Shown here piece by piece: positions 1 through 8,323 of a stretch of DNA of 64,000 nucleotides. Position numbers and translations under genes: made by a program. Within the stretch, counting starts at the first letter, position 1, and every line of letters begins with the position of its first letter. Source of the stretch: Larkinella sp. C7 (lineage in GTDB: Bacteria; Bacteroidota; Bacteroidia; Cytophagales; Spirosomataceae); assembly GCF_006149005.1 (NCBI RefSeq), contig NZ_VBSL01000003.1, forward strand, positions 1 through 64,000. The letters run 5' to 3'. The notes below the pieces were generated by a model. That model did not search any database. It was not told the DNA's origin and saw nothing but the letters and a program-made list of their open reading frames with translations.

Positions 1-754
1 TGAAAAAGAGAAAATCGTCAAGTTCTATACGAACAACAAGATGAAGGTTTTCGAACAGTTCGGGCTTGAAAAACAGATCAAGTCGCTGTTCGGACGATCG
101 GTCAGCCTGCCTGCGGGCGGTTACCTGATCATTGAGCACACGGAAGCGCTGCACGTGATCGACGTGAACAGCGGGAACAAATCGAATTCCGAGGAGGATC
201 AGGAGGCCACGGCGGTCAGTGTCAACAAAGAAGCCGCAAAAGAAATTGCCCGCCAGCTCCGGCTGCGCGACATGGGTGGAATCATCGTTATCGATTTTAT
301 CGATATGAAGAAGCCCGACAACAAGAAAATGATTTTCGACGTGATGCGGGAGGAAATGAAAACCGATCGCTCCAAATTCACGATTCTGCCGCTGACGAAG
401 TTCGGTCTGATGCAAATTACGCGGCAGCGTGTTCGTCCGGAAATCAACATCGTTACCAAAGAAGTTTGCCCGACCTGTGGTGGCACCGGAACGATTCAGG
501 CCAGTATCCTGATTACAGACGCCATCGAACAGAACCTGGAATACATTCTGACCCGCCAGAACGAGCGTGGTGTCCAGATCATGATGCATCCGTACCTCTA
601 CGCCTATTATACCGCAGGCTGGTATTCCAAACAGATGCAATGGTTCATGAAACACAAAACGTGGGTTAAGTTGATCAAGGACAGTTCGTTTGGGATCAAC
701 GAATTCAAGTTTTATAACAAACAGGGCGAAGAGATTGAGGTGACAGCCGCCTGA
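1..754 (+). CDS. rng: Ribonuclease G (RNase E/G family), 3' part
   Basis: The reading frame is already open at the window edge (codons from base 2), so the N-terminal S1 and 5'-sensor part lies outside. The visible part carries the RNase E/G nuclease core: HVIDVNSGNKS and GGIIVIDFIDM hold the two aspartates that in this family bind the catalytic Mg2+, and CPTCGGTG supplies the CPxC pair that forms the interprotomer zinc link. The enzyme cuts single-stranded RNA in rRNA maturation and mRNA decay. The protein ends about 70 residues after the zinc link, so it is G-type, without the long RNase E scaffold tail. A methionine codon at 41 is internal, not a start. A strong hairpin follows the stop. 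Confidence 0.95.
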   Translation, partial: EKEKIVKFYTNNKMKVFEQFGLEKQIKSLFGRSVSLPAGGYLIIEHTEALHVIDVNSGNKSNSEEDQEATAVSVNKEAAKEIARQLRLRDMGGIIVIDFIDMKKPDNKKMIFDVMREEMKTDRSKFTILPLTKFGLMQITRQRVRPEINIVTKEVCPTCGGTGTIQASILITDAIEQNLEYILTRQNERGVQIMMHPYLYAYYTAGWYSKQMQWFMKHKTWVKLIKDSSFGINEFKFYNKQGEEIEVTAA

Positions 755-776
755 TTTTCGTACCATTTTCTTTATC

Positions 777-811
777 ATGCAAAAAGCCACCTTCGGGGTG
801 GCTTTTTGCAT
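777..811. terminator. Bidirectional hairpin terminator between rng and the epimerase gene
   Basis: A perfect 15-bp inverted repeat (left arm 777-791, right arm 797-811) with a 5-base TTCGG loop. It has A-tracts on the left and T-tracts on the right, so it can act as an intrinsic terminator in both directions, which suits the convergent genes on either side. Confidence 0.85.
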
Positions 812-826
812 GAAGAGAAATCTGGG

Positions 827-2011
827 TTATTTCAAAATCGGTTCGAGTGCTTCCCGGTTTTCGTCGAGCCACTGCGTGATGTCGGTGACAATTTCTTTGA
901 TGCCCAACTCGGGTTTCCAGCCAGTCAGTTTCGTTACTTTCGCATTGTCGGTGATGTACAACCGGATGTCGGCTGCCCGGTTTTCGTCGAGCCACTGCGT
1001 GATGTCGGTGACAATTTCTTTTGCATTCAGCGGCGGTTTCCAGCCAGTCAGTTTCGTTACTTTCGTATTGTCGGTGATGTACAACCGGATGTCGGCTGCC
1101 CGGTTTTCGGCCACGCTGCTGATGGGTATGGTCTTGCCGGTGACTTCCTGACAGATTTTGGTCAGTTCCTGCAAGGATGCACTGCTTTCGTTGCCCCCTC
1201 CGGCATTCAGAATTTCGCCGTTGACCTGGTCGATGTTGTGTAACTCCCAGTCGATCAGTCGGTACAGATCGGCGATGTGGAGCATGTCGCGGGTTTGTTT
1301 CCCGGTGCCGCCGTAACCAATATACGCCAGTTTTTGCTCAAAATAATGTTTGGCAATCCAGAGAACCATCACACCCTGGTCGACCTTGCCCATCTGCCAC
1401 GGACCGGTGATGACCCCGCAGCGGTTGATGACGGTTTTCAGGCCGAAAAACTCCTGATACTCCTGAATAATCAGCTCCGAAGCCAGTTTCGTGGTGCCGT
1501 AGAGCGAGCGGGCGCCGTCGAGCGGAAAATTTTCGGCAATGCCTTTGGACGAAACACCCGGCACCGGTTGTTCGTCGGACAGTACAAATCGGGTATCGTG
1601 TTCATCGAAATTCAAGGTTTCGATGGTTTTGATGGGATACACCCGGCTGGTGGAAAGGAAAATGACGTTGGCTTTGGATTTCAGCGCAAAGTTGAGGCAG
1701 TTCACCGTACCAAACAGGTTGGTGTTGATGAGGTAGTCGGGCGTTCCGGTCAGACCGGCCAGCACCGATGGCTCGGCGGATGCCTCGATCAGCGTGTCGA
1801 CGGGCGGAATGGGATCGAAATCTTCCTTGTTCCGGATGTCGCCGTGAACAAATTGAATACCGGCTTTGGTCAACCGGGCTACGTTCAGTTCGGAGCCTTT
1901 CCGTTTGAGGTTGTCAAGAACAAAAATTTCGTACTGTGGGTAGTCGGTTTTGAGAGACAAAGCCAGTGAAGAGCCAACAAAACCGGCTCCGCCAGTGATC
2001 AGTATTTTCAT
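827..2011 (-). CDS. NAD-dependent epimerase/dehydratase, CDP-paratose/tyvelose epimerase-like, with internal duplication
   Basis: Extended SDR enzyme acting on a nucleotide sugar. The N-terminus has the Rossmann motif GGAGFVGSSLAL and the active site has YGTTK (YxxxK). Overall sequence resembles CDP-paratose/CDP-tyvelose 2-epimerases, which run at about 340-355 residues. This protein is 394 residues because the last 41-residue segment, starting at ENRAADIRLYITDN and ending at TQWLD, is present twice in tandem, with differences limited mainly to a short patch (PPLNA versus PELGI). The gene lies 12 nt after kup on the same strand and is probably co-transcribed. The exact substrate cannot be fixed from sequence. 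The duplication falls in the C-terminal substrate domain, so its effect on activity is open. Confidence 0.85.
   Translation of the reverse strand: MKILITGGAGFVGSSLALSLKTDYPQYEIFVLDNLKRKGSELNVARLTKAGIQFVHGDIRNKEDFDPIPPVDTLIEASAEPSVLAGLTGTPDYLINTNLFGTVNCLNFALKSKANVIFLSTSRVYPIKTIETLNFDEHDTRFVLSDEQPVPGVSSKGIAENFPLDGARSLYGTTKLASELIIQEYQEFFGLKTVINRCGVITGPWQMGKVDQGVMVLWIAKHYFEQKLAYIGYGGTGKQTRDMLHIADLYRLIDWELHNIDQVNGEILNAGGGNESSASLQELTKICQEVTGKTIPISSVAENRAADIRLYITDNTKVTKLTGWKPPLNAKEIVTDITQWLDENRAADIRLYITDNAKVTKLTGWKPELGIKEIVTDITQWLDENREALEPILK
853..975. repeat. Tandem duplication unit 1 (123 bp) inside the epimerase gene
   Basis: This 123-bp (41-codon) unit is repeated directly at 976-1098, and a few bases of a third register (CCCGGTTTTCG) follow at 1099. 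The two copies are nearly identical except for a dense block of substitutions at about 899-912 versus 1022-1035 and a single base at 942/1065. The reading frame is kept. Confidence 0.95.
976..1098. repeat. Tandem duplication unit 2 (123 bp) inside the epimerase gene
   Basis: Second copy of the 123-bp unit at 853-975. In the minus-strand gene it is the upstream copy and encodes the version with GWKPPLNAKE, while unit 1 encodes GWKPELGIKE. Confidence 0.95.
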
Positions 2012-2023
2012 TTATGGGAGAAA

Positions 2024-3967
2024 TTAGGTATCGATTCGTTTCAATTTGACATTCTCGACCGGACGGATTACCAGCGGCACTTTTTCGATTTTCACGGCAC
2101 TGCTGTCGAGTCCGAACCAGCGGTCTTCGGGGGTGGTGAAGTTTTTAACGAAGAAATAAACATCCATCACAATCCGTTCGCGCAGCGGCAGGTCGTTTTC
2201 AAAGGAAAGAAATTTTTCCAGCACCACAAACCGGAAATCACCGATCACGTTCTGGCGGCTGAGGGATTCGTAGCGGCTGGTGATGTCCACTTCCTTGTTT
2301 TTCACCATGTCTTCGATAACCCGCCGGAAGAAGAGGTTGATCCGCTGCTCGATTCGGAAACCCAGCCGGAACGTAACCTTGTAAACATCATCGGGTGCGA
2401 TGGTGTTCACCTTGTATTCCATCGTATACGGATCATCGGTGGTGTCGACGTGGATAAACCAGTAAATATCAGCCCGTTTGGGTCGTTTCTGAAAAATGGA
2501 GTAAATGACCTTGGACTCGATTTCGGCAGCCCGGGCTGCGTTGCTCATAAAAACCAGGTGCGTCGCGTATTTCGGAATACTGATGTCCCGGCTGAGTTCC
2601 TTGAACGGTTGAATATACTGGTCGATTTTAACGTATTCCGTCAAGCGTAGTTTGATCTTGTTGGCATTCAGCCAGATGATCATGATACCGGCCATGATGC
2701 CCGCAATCAACACCGACACCCACCCGCCGTGGGTGAATTTGGCCAGGTTGGCGATCAGGAAACTGGTCTCAACGATCAGGTAAAATACCAGGAAGAGCAT
2801 AACAAACCACGCATTGTACTTGTGGGAGTACATGTAATAGCTAAACAGAATGGTCGTCATCAGCATGGTGAGCGTGATGGCCAGACCGTAGGCAGCCTCC
2901 ATGCGGGACGATTCCTGAAAGTAGAGAACGACGCCGACGCAACCCGCGAAAAGCAGCCAGTTGATGCTGGGAACGTACAATTGTCCTTTTTTATTGGTCG
3001 GGTAACGGAGCCGGACCTTCGGCCAGAAATTCAGCCGGATGGCTTCACTGATGAGGGTAAAAGCGCCGGTAATCATGGCCTGGCTCGCAATGACGGTGGC
3101 CATGGTGGCAATGACAATACCGGCAAAAAGAAACCATTCGGGCATCAAACCGTAAAACGGGTTGCGCTCACCGAGGGGCTGACCGGCCAGACTTTCCACG
3201 AAGGCGCCTTGTCCAAAATAGTTGAGCAGGAGACAGGCCTTCACAAAAACCCAACTGATCCGAATGTTTCCCCGACCCGTGTGGCCCATGTCGGCGTAAA
3301 GCGCTTCAGCCCCGGTTGTCGATAGAAAAACCGCACCCAGTAGCCAGAAAGCACCGGGGTAATCAATCAAAAAGTGATAAACGTAATACGGATTGACGGA
3401 CTGGAGAATGGATAAATCGTCGGCGATGGCCAGCACACCCAGGGTGCCGAGCATCGTAAACCACAACAACATGATCGGCCCGAAAGCCGTGCCGACAACG
3501 CTGGTACCAAACGTCTGAATCAGAAACAGAAACGCCAGAATTCCGAGCACGATCGGTACGGTCGGGATGTCCGGGTACAGAATGCGAAGCCCCTCGATGG
3601 CGGAGGATACCGAGATGGGAGGGGTGATGATGCTATCGGCTAACAAGGCACTGCCACCAATAATCGCCGGGATGGTCAGCCAGCGAGCATGTCGGCGGAC
3701 GAGCGCATAGAGCGCAAACGTTCCTCCTTCACCCCGGTTATCGGCCCGCAGCACCAAAATAACGTACTTGATGGTGGTCTGCAGGGTAATGGTCCAGAAA
3801 ATGCAGGAAAGGGCTCCCCTGACAATATCTTCCTGAATGGGTTGATCGGTGCCAACAACAGCACGGAGCACGTAGAGGGGCGAGGTGCCAATATCGCCGT
3901 AGATGATACCCAGTGCAACCAGCAGACCCGCTGCCGATACCTTATCCAGGTGCCTTTTATCGTCCAT
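2024..3967 (-). CDS. kup: KUP-family potassium uptake protein
   Basis: Inner-membrane K+/H+ symporter of the KUP/HAK/KT family. The family hallmark GIIYGDIGTSPLYV sits near residue 20, about twelve hydrophobic segments follow to about residue 440, and a roughly 200-residue hydrophilic cytoplasmic tail ends the protein. Its 647 residues are close to the usual 620-650. The gene lies 77 nt downstream of mntH and 12 nt upstream of the epimerase on the same strand, so the three may be co-transcribed. The 3968-4044 gap holds a small GCCGGG/CCCGGC hairpin and a weak TATCTTTA element, which could give kup its own promoter. Confidence 0.95.
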   Translation of the reverse strand: MDDKRHLDKVSAAGLLVALGIIYGDIGTSPLYVLRAVVGTDQPIQEDIVRGALSCIFWTITLQTTIKYVILVLRADNRGEGGTFALYALVRRHARWLTIPAIIGGSALLADSIITPPISVSSAIEGLRILYPDIPTVPIVLGILAFLFLIQTFGTSVVGTAFGPIMLLWFTMLGTLGVLAIADDLSILQSVNPYYVYHFLIDYPGAFWLLGAVFLSTTGAEALYADMGHTGRGNIRISWVFVKACLLLNYFGQGAFVESLAGQPLGERNPFYGLMPEWFLFAGIVIATMATVIASQAMITGAFTLISEAIRLNFWPKVRLRYPTNKKGQLYVPSINWLLFAGCVGVVLYFQESSRMEAAYGLAITLTMLMTTILFSYYMYSHKYNAWFVMLFLVFYLIVETSFLIANLAKFTHGGWVSVLIAGIMAGIMIIWLNANKIKLRLTEYVKIDQYIQPFKELSRDISIPKYATHLVFMSNAARAAEIESKVIYSIFQKRPKRADIYWFIHVDTTDDPYTMEYKVNTIAPDDVYKVTFRLGFRIEQRINLFFRRVIEDMVKNKEVDITSRYESLSRQNVIGDFRFVVLEKFLSFENDLPLRERIVMDVYFFVKNFTTPEDRWFGLDSSAVKIEKVPLVIRPVENVKLKRIDT

Positions 3968-4044
3968 AGAGAATAAACGCCGGGCTAAACGAACCCGGCT
4001 GGTGAAATCCGGGTAAAGATAACGTTAAATCCCGGTTTTCTCCA

Positions 4045-5385
4045 TTAAAGAGTGCCAACCAGCAAGACAACATTCAAAACAATAATCAGGCCGGCAACCG
4101 CCCAGCTCAGAATCGTCAGCCAGCGGGGATTGACGAACGCTCCCATTTTCAGTTTGTCACTGGTGAACAGAACCAGCGGCACAACGGCAAAACTGAGTTG
4201 GACCGAGAGGATTACCTGACTGAAAACCAGCAACTCCGAGGTGCCGCGTTCGCCATACAGGATGGTGACGATCAGGGCCGGGACAATGGCAATCAGGCGG
4301 GTGATGAGCCGGCGAAGCCACGGTTTAAGCCGGATGTTCAGAAACCCTTCCATCACGATCTGACCCGCCAGCGTGCCAGTGAGCGTCGAGTTTTGCCCCG
4401 ACGCCAGCAGCGCAACGGCAAAGACAACGCTCGCCAGCGTGGCCCCTAAGAGCGGATCAAGCAGGCGGTGGGCATCGGTGATGTCGGCGACCTGGTGGTT
4501 GCCGGAGGTGTGAAAAGCCGCTGCCGACAGAATCAGAATGGCTGCGTTGATAAAAAAAGCCAGAAATAGCGATAGCGTGGAATCGATGGTGGCAAACTTG
4601 ATGGCATTCCGGCGACCGCTGTCGGTGTGGGCAAAATCACGGGTTTGAACGATGCTCGAATGCAGGTATAAATTGTGGGGCATCACGGTGGCCCCCAGAA
4701 TTCCGATGGCAATGTACAGCATGTCCGGATTGGTGATGACTTCTTTTTGTGGAATCAGTCCTCCCAATACGGCGGCTATTTCGGGCCGGGCCAGCAAAAT
4801 TTCGTAGGCAAAACACAGCAGAATGACAAAAATCAGCGCACCGACGATGCTTTCCAGCCAGCGGAAGCCTTTATGTTGCAGATAGAGCAGCAGCAAAACA
4901 TCCAGCGCCGTAATGCAAACGCCCACCGACAGCGGAATTCCGAACAGCAGGTTCAGGGCAATGGCCGACCCGATTACTTCCGCCAGATCGCAGGCCGCAA
5001 TGGCAATTTCACACAGAAACCACAGAACCGCCGACACCGGACGGCTGTAGTGATCACGGCAGGCCTGGGCCAGGTCGCGGCCCGTTGCAATGCCCAGTTT
5101 CAACGACAGGTGTTGCAGCAGCATCGCAAAGAGGTTGGAAATCAGGATGACAGACAGCAGGGTGTAGCCGAAACGGGACCCCCCGGCGATGTCGGTGGCC
5201 CAGTTACCAGGGTCCATATAGCCGACGGCCACCATCAAACCCGGCCCCGAAAAGGCCAGTAAGCGTTTGTAAAAAGAACCCGTTTCCGAGACCGGTATGC
5301 TGGCGTGAACTTCAGGCAGTGATTTCGATTTATTTTCGGACTTCCATCCCTGGGCCATCTTTGAGGTAGATTCGTTGGTTACCAT
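4045..5385 (-). CDS. mntH: Nramp-family Mn2+/divalent metal transporter
   Basis: Proton-coupled Mn2+ (and Fe2+) importer of the Nramp/SLC11 family, 446 residues with about eleven membrane spans. The two diagnostic metal-binding motifs are present: DPGN in [11 protein letters not shown] (helix 1) and MPHN in [14 protein letters not shown] (helix 6). A hydrophilic head of about 40 residues precedes helix 1. It is transcribed divergently from a DtxR/MntR-type regulator, and the 214-nt gap between them holds repeated TCTAAAT half-sites, the classic layout of metal-controlled Mn uptake. An internal ATG ten codons in is an alternative start. Confidence 0.95.
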   Translation of the reverse strand: MVTNESTSKMAQGWKSENKSKSLPEVHASIPVSETGSFYKRLLAFSGPGLMVAVGYMDPGNWATDIAGGSRFGYTLLSVILISNLFAMLLQHLSLKLGIATGRDLAQACRDHYSRPVSAVLWFLCEIAIAACDLAEVIGSAIALNLLFGIPLSVGVCITALDVLLLLYLQHKGFRWLESIVGALIFVILLCFAYEILLARPEIAAVLGGLIPQKEVITNPDMLYIAIGILGATVMPHNLYLHSSIVQTRDFAHTDSGRRNAIKFATIDSTLSLFLAFFINAAILILSAAAFHTSGNHQVADITDAHRLLDPLLGATLASVVFAVALLASGQNSTLTGTLAGQIVMEGFLNIRLKPWLRRLITRLIAIVPALIVTILYGERGTSELLVFSQVILSVQLSFAVVPLVLFTSDKLKMGAFVNPRWLTILSWAVAGLIIVLNVVLLVGTL

Positions 5386-5434
5386 AGCGTTAGACTGCTA
5401 CATGCATATTCTTCTATTTAACGCAACAAATATA

Positions 5435-5501
5435 TCTAATGTTTCTAAATAAAAATTTAGACTCGTCTAAAAATTTTTTGAACGGTAATAAAAATCTAAA
5501 T
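5435..5501. promoter_or_regulatory. Putative DtxR/MntR operator cluster between mntH and its regulator
   Basis: A perfect dyad TTTAGAC-TC-GTCTAAA lies at 5456-5471. The same TCTAA half-site recurs around it: TCTAAT at 5435, TCTAAAT at 5444 (forming a second dyad with ATTTAGA at 5455) and TCTAAAT near 5495. The position between a metal importer and a metalloregulator supports an operator for the adjacent repressor. That the regulator binds here is inference. Confidence 0.6.
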
Positions 5502-5504
5502 TTG
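5497..5504 (+). promoter_or_regulatory. Putative -7 element (TAAATTTG) for the DtxR/MntR gene
   Basis: Matches the Bacteroidota -7 consensus TAnnTTTG and overlaps the last operator half-site. A TTTG at 5477-5480 could be the -33 box, though the 16-nt spacing is shorter than usual. Overlap with the operator would allow autoregulation. Confidence 0.35.
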
Positions 5505-5599
5505 TAGCCGGAAAATATCAGGTTGTGATTCCATCGGTCGTTTTCCGGTTTTAGTCGATTCTGGAGAGATTGGGTGGATGGCAAATCCGTCCTGTGCCT

Positions 5600-6253
5600 A
5601 TGCATTCATTCACGGAAGAAAATTATTTAAAGACCATTTATTACCTGGCTGCCCGGCAGGAAGGGGAGGTTACGACCAATTCGCTGGCCGAAATGACGGC
5701 GACAAAGGCGGCTTCGGTATCGGATATGCTGCGGAAACTGGCGGAGAAGCAACTCATCCATTACCGAAAATACCAGGGCGTGCGGCTCACCGAAGAAGGC
5801 GAACGGCTGGCGTTGAAAGTAATTCGGCGGCACCGGATCTGGGAAGTGTTTCTGGCCGAAAAACTGGGTTTTGGCTGGGACGAAGTGCATGAAATGGCCG
5901 AAGAACTGGAACACATCCGCTCGGAAGATCTGGTGCAGAAACTGGATGCCTTTCTGGGCTATCCGCAATTCGACCCCCACGGCGACCCGATTCCCAGCCC
6001 GGCGGGGCAGATGCCGACTGTGGAATACACCAAATTATCGGAAGTGACCATTGGGGAAGAAGTTCAGGTCATGGGTGTACTCGAACATTCGCCGGAATTT
6101 TTGCAGCACCTCGATAAAACCGGGTTGAATCTGGGCTGCCGGGTGCTGGTGCAGGATGTCAACGCGTTTGATAAATCCGTTTCTGTACAGATTAACCACG
6201 AAAAAACGTTGTTTGTCAGTAATGAAGTAGCCCGGAATCTATTAGTCAATTAG
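5600..6253 (+). CDS. mntR: DtxR/MntR-family metal-dependent transcriptional regulator
   Basis: Dimeric metalloregulator of 217 residues. An N-terminal winged helix (MHSFTEENYLKTIYYLA to about residue 65) is followed by a dimerisation/metal-binding domain (RRHRIWEVFLAEKLGF, EVHEMAEELEH, then FDPHGDPIP) and a C-terminal SH3-like FeoA domain from about residue 140. I chose the ATG at 5600 because DtxR proteins normally begin a few residues before the ENYLK helix; the frame is open back to an ATG at 5570. It is divergent from mntH with operator-like dyads between, so Mn2+-dependent repression of mntH is the natural inference. Specificity for Mn rather than Fe is inferred from the neighbour only. 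Confidence 0.88.
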   Translation: MHSFTEENYLKTIYYLAARQEGEVTTNSLAEMTATKAASVSDMLRKLAEKQLIHYRKYQGVRLTEEGERLALKVIRRHRIWEVFLAEKLGFGWDEVHEMAEELEHIRSEDLVQKLDAFLGYPQFDPHGDPIPSPAGQMPTVEYTKLSEVTIGEEVQVMGVLEHSPEFLQHLDKTGLNLGCRVLVQDVNAFDKSVSVQINHEKTLFVSNEVARNLLVN

Positions 6254-6284
6254 ACGACTGTCTGGCTGACTCTAACCCACTTGC

Positions 6285-7361
6285 ATGAAACTCCTCGACT
6301 GGTATATTTTAAAACGGTTTTTGCTGACGTACTTCTTTGTCGTAATGGTCATCGTGCTGGTGGTCTGTGTGGTCGATTACACCGAGAAAGTGGACGATTT
6401 TTACAAGCACAAGGCCCCCGGTGACAAAATCATCTTCGATTATTACCTCAACTTCATTCCGTATTGGGCTAACTACATCAGTCCGCTGATGGTTTTCATT
6501 GCCACGGTTTTTATGACCTCCCGGCTGGCGGCCAAATCGGAGATCATCGCCATGCTGAGCAGCGGCATGAGCTTTGTCCGGCTGCTGGTTCCCTACGGCA
6601 TCGGTGCCCTGATCCTGAGCATAGCGACCTATTTTCTGGTGGGCTGGGTGGTTCCGAAAGCCAACCAGACCCGGATTGCCTTTGAGCTGAAATACACCAA
6701 AGATCCGTACACCTATTCGGGCCGGAACATCCACATCAAGGTGGCTCCCAATGTGTATGCCTACCTGGAAAGCTATAATAACCAGAGCAATACGGGCTAT
6801 AAATTCACGCTGGAACAGGTCCAGGGCAACAAACTTCTGCAAAAAATGGCGAGCGACCGCATCGAATGGAGCCCGGAAAAGAAAAAGTGGACGGTGTATG
6901 ATTACAGCGTTCGGAAAATCGACGGTTTGCAGGAAAAACTCACCCACGGCACCAAAGTCGATACGCTGCTGAATCTGTATCCGTCGGATTTCGACAGCGA
7001 TTTCAGTCTGTACGAAACCTTTACCTTTCCCGAACTCGACAATTACATCAGCCTGCTCAGCAGCCGGGGGGCCGACGGCGTTGAAACGTATTTGCTGGAG
7101 AAATATTCCCGGCAAACACGTCCCTTTGCCATCATCATTCTGGCAGCCATCGGCGTGATTATGTCGGCCCGGAAAAGTCGCCGGGGGGTGGGCTGGCAGG
7201 TGGCGCTGGGGTTTGTGCTGGCGTTTGTCTACCTGCTGTTTTTTATGCTGGCCAAAGGCATTGCCGAGTCGGGCAATCTCAATCCGATTGTGGCGGTTTG
7301 GTTGCCAAACATCATTTTTGCGGCCATTGGGGTGATTTTATACCATACGATTCCGCGATAA
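6285..7361 (+). CDS. LptF/LptG (YjgP/YjgQ) family lipopolysaccharide-export permease
   Basis: 358 residues with the family layout: an N-terminal amphipathic start (MKLLDWYILKRFLLTYFFV), transmembrane helices 1-3, a soluble beta-jellyroll periplasmic domain from about residue 130 to 250, and three C-terminal helices. The helix stretch SAAKSEIIAMLSSGMS-type (here LAAKSEIIAMLSSG) is typical of the coupling helix that contacts LptB. These permeases extract LPS from the inner membrane as part of LptB2FG. No lptB or second permease is nearby. It starts the plus-strand envelope region, 31 nt after the regulator gene. F versus G cannot be separated from one copy. Confidence 0.88.
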   Translation: MKLLDWYILKRFLLTYFFVVMVIVLVVCVVDYTEKVDDFYKHKAPGDKIIFDYYLNFIPYWANYISPLMVFIATVFMTSRLAAKSEIIAMLSSGMSFVRLLVPYGIGALILSIATYFLVGWVVPKANQTRIAFELKYTKDPYTYSGRNIHIKVAPNVYAYLESYNNQSNTGYKFTLEQVQGNKLLQKMASDRIEWSPEKKKWTVYDYSVRKIDGLQEKLTHGTKVDTLLNLYPSDFDSDFSLYETFTFPELDNYISLLSSRGADGVETYLLEKYSRQTRPFAIIILAAIGVIMSARKSRRGVGWQVALGFVLAFVYLLFFMLAKGIAESGNLNPIVAVWLPNIIFAAIGVILYHTIPR

Positions 7362-7364
7362 CGT

Positions 7365-8273
7365 ATGAATCGCCCCACCACCACCGATTACCTTCACCTG
7401 CATTTTTTAGTCCTGATCTGGGGTTTTACGGCCATTCTGGGCGTTCTGATTTCGGTGTCGGCCCTCACCCTCGTGGTGTATCGTACCCTGCTGGCGGCCA
7501 TCGGACTGGGGGTTTTGCTCTTTGTGCAGAAAAAAATGGTGCCGGTTTCCGGGTCCGACCGCCTGAAACTCCTGGCCACGGGGCTGGTGATTGCGCTGCA
7601 CTGGGCGTTGTTTTTTGAAGCCGCCCGAACGGCCAACGTTTCGGTTTGTCTGGCCGGCATGGCCACCGGTTCCTTGTGGACAAGTTTGCTGGAACCGCTT
7701 TTTTTTCGCCGACGCCTGCGGGCTGTGGAAGTGATCCTCGGCGTGGTCGTGATGGCGGGGTTGTATCTGATCTTTCGCTTCGAAATTGACCGGGCTGCCG
7801 GTCTGGTCATGGCGGTTTTTTCGGCTATGCTGGCGTCCATTTTCACCATCATCAACAGCCAGTTTACCCGGCGATATCCACCGATGGTCATCACCTTTTA
7901 CGAAATGTCGGGTGCGTTTGGTAGTTCCCTGCTGTTTCTGGGGCTATATTTGGCATCGGGTTCGGAAAAACCGACGGCTTTGTGGCCGCAACCCGCCGAT
8001 TGGCTCTGGATTTCGATCCTCGCATTTGTCTGCACCGTCTACGCCTATTCGGCTTCCGTGTGGCTCATGCGGAAATTTTCGGCCTTTGCGGTAAATCTGA
8101 CCGTTAATCTGGAACCCGTCTACGGAATCATGCTGGCCTGGTTGTTTTTTGGTGACCGGGAGCGGATGACGACGGGTTTTTACGCCGGTACGCTGATTAT
8201 TCTGCTGGCCGTGCTGGTGTATCCGGCTTTAAACCGGAGAATGGATAAAAACAAAAACTATTCTGTCCAATAA
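7365..8273 (+). CDS. EamA-domain DMT-superfamily transporter
   Basis: 302 residues with ten predicted hydrophobic segments arranged as two EamA repeats of five helices each. The second half contains NLTVNLEPVYGIMLAWLFFG, the conserved EPV(Y/F) segment before the last helices of this superfamily. Members move metabolites such as amino acids or precursors out of or into the cell, and the substrate cannot be read from sequence. It begins 3 nt after the LptF/G-type gene, so the two are probably co-transcribed. The second half is well conserved and no truncation is seen. Confidence 0.88.
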   Translation: MNRPTTTDYLHLHFLVLIWGFTAILGVLISVSALTLVVYRTLLAAIGLGVLLFVQKKMVPVSGSDRLKLLATGLVIALHWALFFEAARTANVSVCLAGMATGSLWTSLLEPLFFRRRLRAVEVILGVVVMAGLYLIFRFEIDRAAGLVMAVFSAMLASIFTIINSQFTRRYPPMVITFYEMSGAFGSSLLFLGLYLASGSEKPTALWPQPADWLWISILAFVCTVYAYSASVWLMRKFSAFAVNLTVNLEPVYGIMLAWLFFGDRERMTTGFYAGTLIILLAVLVYPALNRRMDKNKNYSVQ

Positions 8274-8323
8274 CATCAGTTTACAAACGCCGGCTTCGGT
8301 TCTTGTAGCTAATACTAAAATCG

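Noticed and set aside
853-1098. Short direct repeats that might suggest a CRISPR or other repeat array
   Set aside because: Only two 123-bp copies, without spacers, inside and in frame with a coding gene: a tandem duplication.
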